Shown here one piece after another: positions 19,700 through 21,152 of a DNA stretch of 21,152 bases. The first letter of the stretch is position 1. Every line of letters starts with the position of its first letter. This DNA is from a virus, in the IMG/VR virus record IMGVR_UViG_3300047359_000140, positions 1-21,152 of that record; one strand, given 5' to 3'. The notes below the pieces were generated by a model. It did no database searches, was not told where the DNA came from, and saw nothing but the letters and a program-made list of their open reading frames with translations. The position numbers and the translations under genes are program-made.

Positions 19700-19945
19700 A
19701 TGCAATATAAAACCATTTACTTTGACGCTGAAAAACAAAAAGTGCGATATACGCAAAGTTCAACAACAGATAAAATAACTAATTATAGTTATATCGGAAA
19801 ATCAACACGAGTTGAGTTTGATCTACTGATTGAGTTGCTTTGGTATAAGTACGAGGATAGCGAGATTCCCCTAGAAGATTTTAAAAAAATCTTTGATGAA
19901 CTAAGAAAATTTTGCGATTCAATAAAATATCAGCTAAATTTGTAA
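19700..19945 (+). CDS. Hypothetical 81-residue protein
   Basis: Unrecognised. The N-terminal part is beta-like (MQYKTIYFDAEKQKVRYTQS, then TNYSYIGKSTRVEFD) and the C-terminal half helical, with an acidic, aromatic pattern (LLIELLWYKYEDSEIPLEDF then KKIFDELRKFCDSIKY). No metal-binding motif or membrane segment. It lies six bases after the VRR-NUC gene and 15 before the initiator gene, so it belongs to the replication operon. Confidence 0.65.
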   Translation: MQYKTIYFDAEKQKVRYTQSSTTDKITNYSYIGKSTRVEFDLLIELLWYKYEDSEIPLEDFKKIFDELRKFCDSIKYQLNL

Positions 19946-19960
19946 AAATATTTTTTCAAA

Positions 19961-20851
19961 ATGGAAAACAAGAAAAACTATTATGCCGTTATACCGGCAG
20001 AGGTACGATATTCTAAAAATTTAAAGGCTAACGAAAAATTAATGTACGGCGAACTTACCGCCTTGGCAAATGAAAAAGGTTATTGTTACGCCTCTAATGA
20101 ATATTTTGCACAACTTTACCAGGTTTCAAAATCTACTGTTTCAAGATGGGTTTCTAATTTAGAAAGAAATAAATTTCTAAAAATAAAAATGATTTATGAA
20201 AAGGGAACAAAGAACATAAAAGAGAGAAGAATTTACATTTCTACCCTATTGACGAAAAGCGCAATACCTATTGACGAAAAGATCAATACCCCTATTGACG
20301 AAAAGCGCAAGGTTATATATAAATATAATAATATAAATAATATAAAAAAGAATAATGTACAAAATGTAAAAGCGCCTATATTTACTGAGATTACTGAAAA
20401 GGCGTTTCCACATTTTATAAGCCTTTTTCCTTTAAATTATAGACCGAAAACAAAAGCACAAAAAAACAAATGGTTGGAATGCTTAGATAAAATTCAGCGC
20501 ATTGATAAATATAATTTACGAGATGTTTACAACGTGGCAAAAGATTTAAGAGATGACCAATTTTGGGCGAAAAACTTTTTAAGTATTCTTAAATTAAGAA
20601 ACACAGATAAAAACGGCATAAAGTACATTGATAGGTTTATGGATGATTACCGCTCTAAAACTAAACCAATAGGCTATAATAAAATAAAAGGAATTATTGA
20701 GTATTATATTTATACCTCTCCGGCAACTGGTCAAAAAGAATTAGGAGCAAAAACAAAAGGCGGAGAGTTATATGAATTTAATATAAAACAAACATTGCAA
20801 ACAAAAGAGTTTCACGAATTAAAAAAATACGTTCAAGATGGCAACAAGTAA
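19961..20851 (+). CDS. Winged-helix replication initiator-like protein
   Basis: A 296-residue protein resembling phage O-type or replication initiation proteins with an N-terminal winged helix (about 20-93): KANEKLMYGELTALANEKGY, ASNEYFAQLYQVSKSTVSRW as the recognition region, and KFLKIKMIYEKGTKNIKERR as the wing. A low-complexity linker (94-138) contains PIDEK repeats and an Asn/Lys-rich stretch that coincide with DNA iterons and a pure A/T tract. The C-terminal half (139-296) is a helical domain with KWLECLDKIQRIDKYNLRDV and YRSKTKPIGYNKIKGIIEYY that could bind helicase or other replisome parts. The arrangement is like lambda O, with binding domain, origin and interaction domain in order. 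Overlaps the next gene by 15 bases. Confidence 0.82.
   Translation: MENKKNYYAVIPAEVRYSKNLKANEKLMYGELTALANEKGYCYASNEYFAQLYQVSKSTVSRWVSNLERNKFLKIKMIYEKGTKNIKERRIYISTLLTKSAIPIDEKINTPIDEKRKVIYKYNNINNIKKNNVQNVKAPIFTEITEKAFPHFISLFPLNYRPKTKAQKNKWLECLDKIQRIDKYNLRDVYNVAKDLRDDQFWAKNFLSILKLRNTDKNGIKYIDRFMDDYRSKTKPIGYNKIKGIIEYYIYTSPATGQKELGAKTKGGELYEFNIKQTLQTKEFHELKKYVQDGNK
20245..20305 (+). repeat. Three 15-bp direct repeats (origin iterons)
   Basis: CCTATTGACGAAAAG occurs exactly at 20245-20259, 20267-20281 and 20291-20305, with start-to-start distances of 22 and 24 bases (about two helical turns). The flanks partly continue the similarity (CGCAAT, ATCAAT, CGCAAG). Copy 1 is read in a different frame from copies 2 and 3, so the repeat is conserved as DNA, not as peptide. 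No further exact copies were seen elsewhere in the window. Confidence 0.85.
20311..20350 (+). other. A/T-only tract, putative DNA unwinding element
   Basis: Positions 20313-20349 contain only A and T, starting eight bases after the third iteron. This iteron-then-AT-rich order is typical of phage and plasmid origins such as lambda ori inside the O gene. Encodes the Asn/Tyr/Ile/Lys-rich linker of the initiator. Confidence 0.7.
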
Positions 20852-21152
20852 ATTGAAAACAGTTAATAGTTTAAGCGGCGGTAAAACGTCAAGCTATATT
20901 GCTGCAAATTATCCAGCAGATTACAATGTATTTTCTTTAGTTAGAACAGATGATAAAAATTGTATTTTTCCTGATAAAAAAATAAGGCAAGAGGTTTCAG
21001 ATAGATTAGGCACAGAATTTATTGGTACTTTGGAAGAAGATATGATTATTTATACAATGTTAGATTTAGAACAGTTTATAGGATCAAAGATTAATTGGGT
21101 AACTGGAAAGACATTTGATGAAATTACAGTAAGAAATGGTAAAAGGTATTTA
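20837..21152 (+). CDS. PP-loop / PAPS reductase-like protein (3' end cut by window)
   Basis: The ATG at 20837 overlaps the initiator stop by 15 bases and the frame is open to the window edge (105 full codons). The N-terminus has the PP-loop motif LSGGKTSSYIA (12-22), the ATP-pyrophosphatase signature of the adenine nucleotide alpha-hydrolase superfamily, followed by VFSLVRTDDKNCIFPDKKIR. In phages this family is often named phosphoadenosine phosphosulfate reductase; members may act in sulfur transfer, DNA phosphorothioation (DndC) or tRNA/nucleotide modification. The substrate cannot be determined from the visible third. Confidence 0.75.

Noticed and set aside
20245-20305. Reading the PIDEK repeats as a protein tandem repeat
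   Set aside because: The first DNA copy is translated in a different frame (LLTKS), so the unit repeated is DNA.
1-21152. tRNA genes, CRISPR arrays, attachment sites or insertion sequences
   Set aside because: Reading both strands showed no cloverleaf-like tRNA, regular spaced repeats, transposase or integrase; subtle sites could still be missed by eye.

Overview
The window is a stretch of a tailed double-stranded DNA phage (or prophage) with a long tail, probably non-contractile (siphovirus-like). The likely host is a Bacteroidota bacterium, most plausibly of the flavobacterial type. Grounds: strongly AT-rich DNA, A-rich leaders ending in AACAAA before many start codons instead of Shine-Dalgarno boxes, and TAnnTTTG-like promoter elements. 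Every supported gene is on the + strand. No integrase, tRNA, CRISPR array or insertion sequence was found. The window cuts the capsid gene at its left edge and a PP-loop (PAPS-reductase-like) gene at its right edge.

Layout. (1) 1-1121: HK97-fold major capsid protein and a terminator. (2) 1130-2633: an accessory block inside the head operon. It holds five small genes, among them a DUF3310 protein and a 45-residue Cys-rich protein, then a PD-(D/E)XK nuclease. It is bounded and subdivided by its own promoters and terminators. (3) 2657-4611: neck and tail-completion genes in canonical order (connector, head closure, HK97-gp10-like, DUF3168-like tail terminator). (4) 4624-10459: a cassette of beta-rich surface or adhesion proteins mixed with lysis genes (T7-lysozyme-like amidase, two-helix holin, two further membrane proteins). 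It includes two diverged adhesins with the same module set. (5) 10520-16313: tail tube, tail assembly chaperones expressed through a lambda-type -1 frameshift at GGGAAAG, tape measure protein and a large tail-tip protein. (6) 16440-21152: early replication and recombination genes. These are a small HTH protein, a putative single-strand annealing protein, an SSB-like protein ending in NDLPF, a RecE-like exonuclease, a stand-alone DnaA domain IV-like protein, a VRR-NUC nuclease, a winged-helix initiator and the start of the PP-loop protein.

The most interesting points lie outside single genes. First, the winged-helix initiator gene carries three exact 15-bp direct repeats followed by 37 bp of pure A/T, which looks like a lambda-O-style origin embedded in a coding sequence. 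The first repeat is read in a different frame from the other two, so selection appears to act on the DNA. Second, three upstream regions (near 1140, 16386 and 17474) share a distinctive double T-tract promoter-like motif. Two of them head early genes and the third heads the accessory block beside the capsid gene, suggesting that this block is expressed early although it sits among late genes. Third, the second tail chaperone has no start codon of its own and can be made in full only by frameshifting.

How the genes work together (inference from families): annealing protein, SSB-like protein and RecE-like nuclease would form a Red/RecET-type recombination set; the DnaA-like protein and winged-helix initiator would act at the iteron origin; the structural operons build head, neck, tail tube and tip; the adhesins bind the host surface; amidase and holin release progeny.
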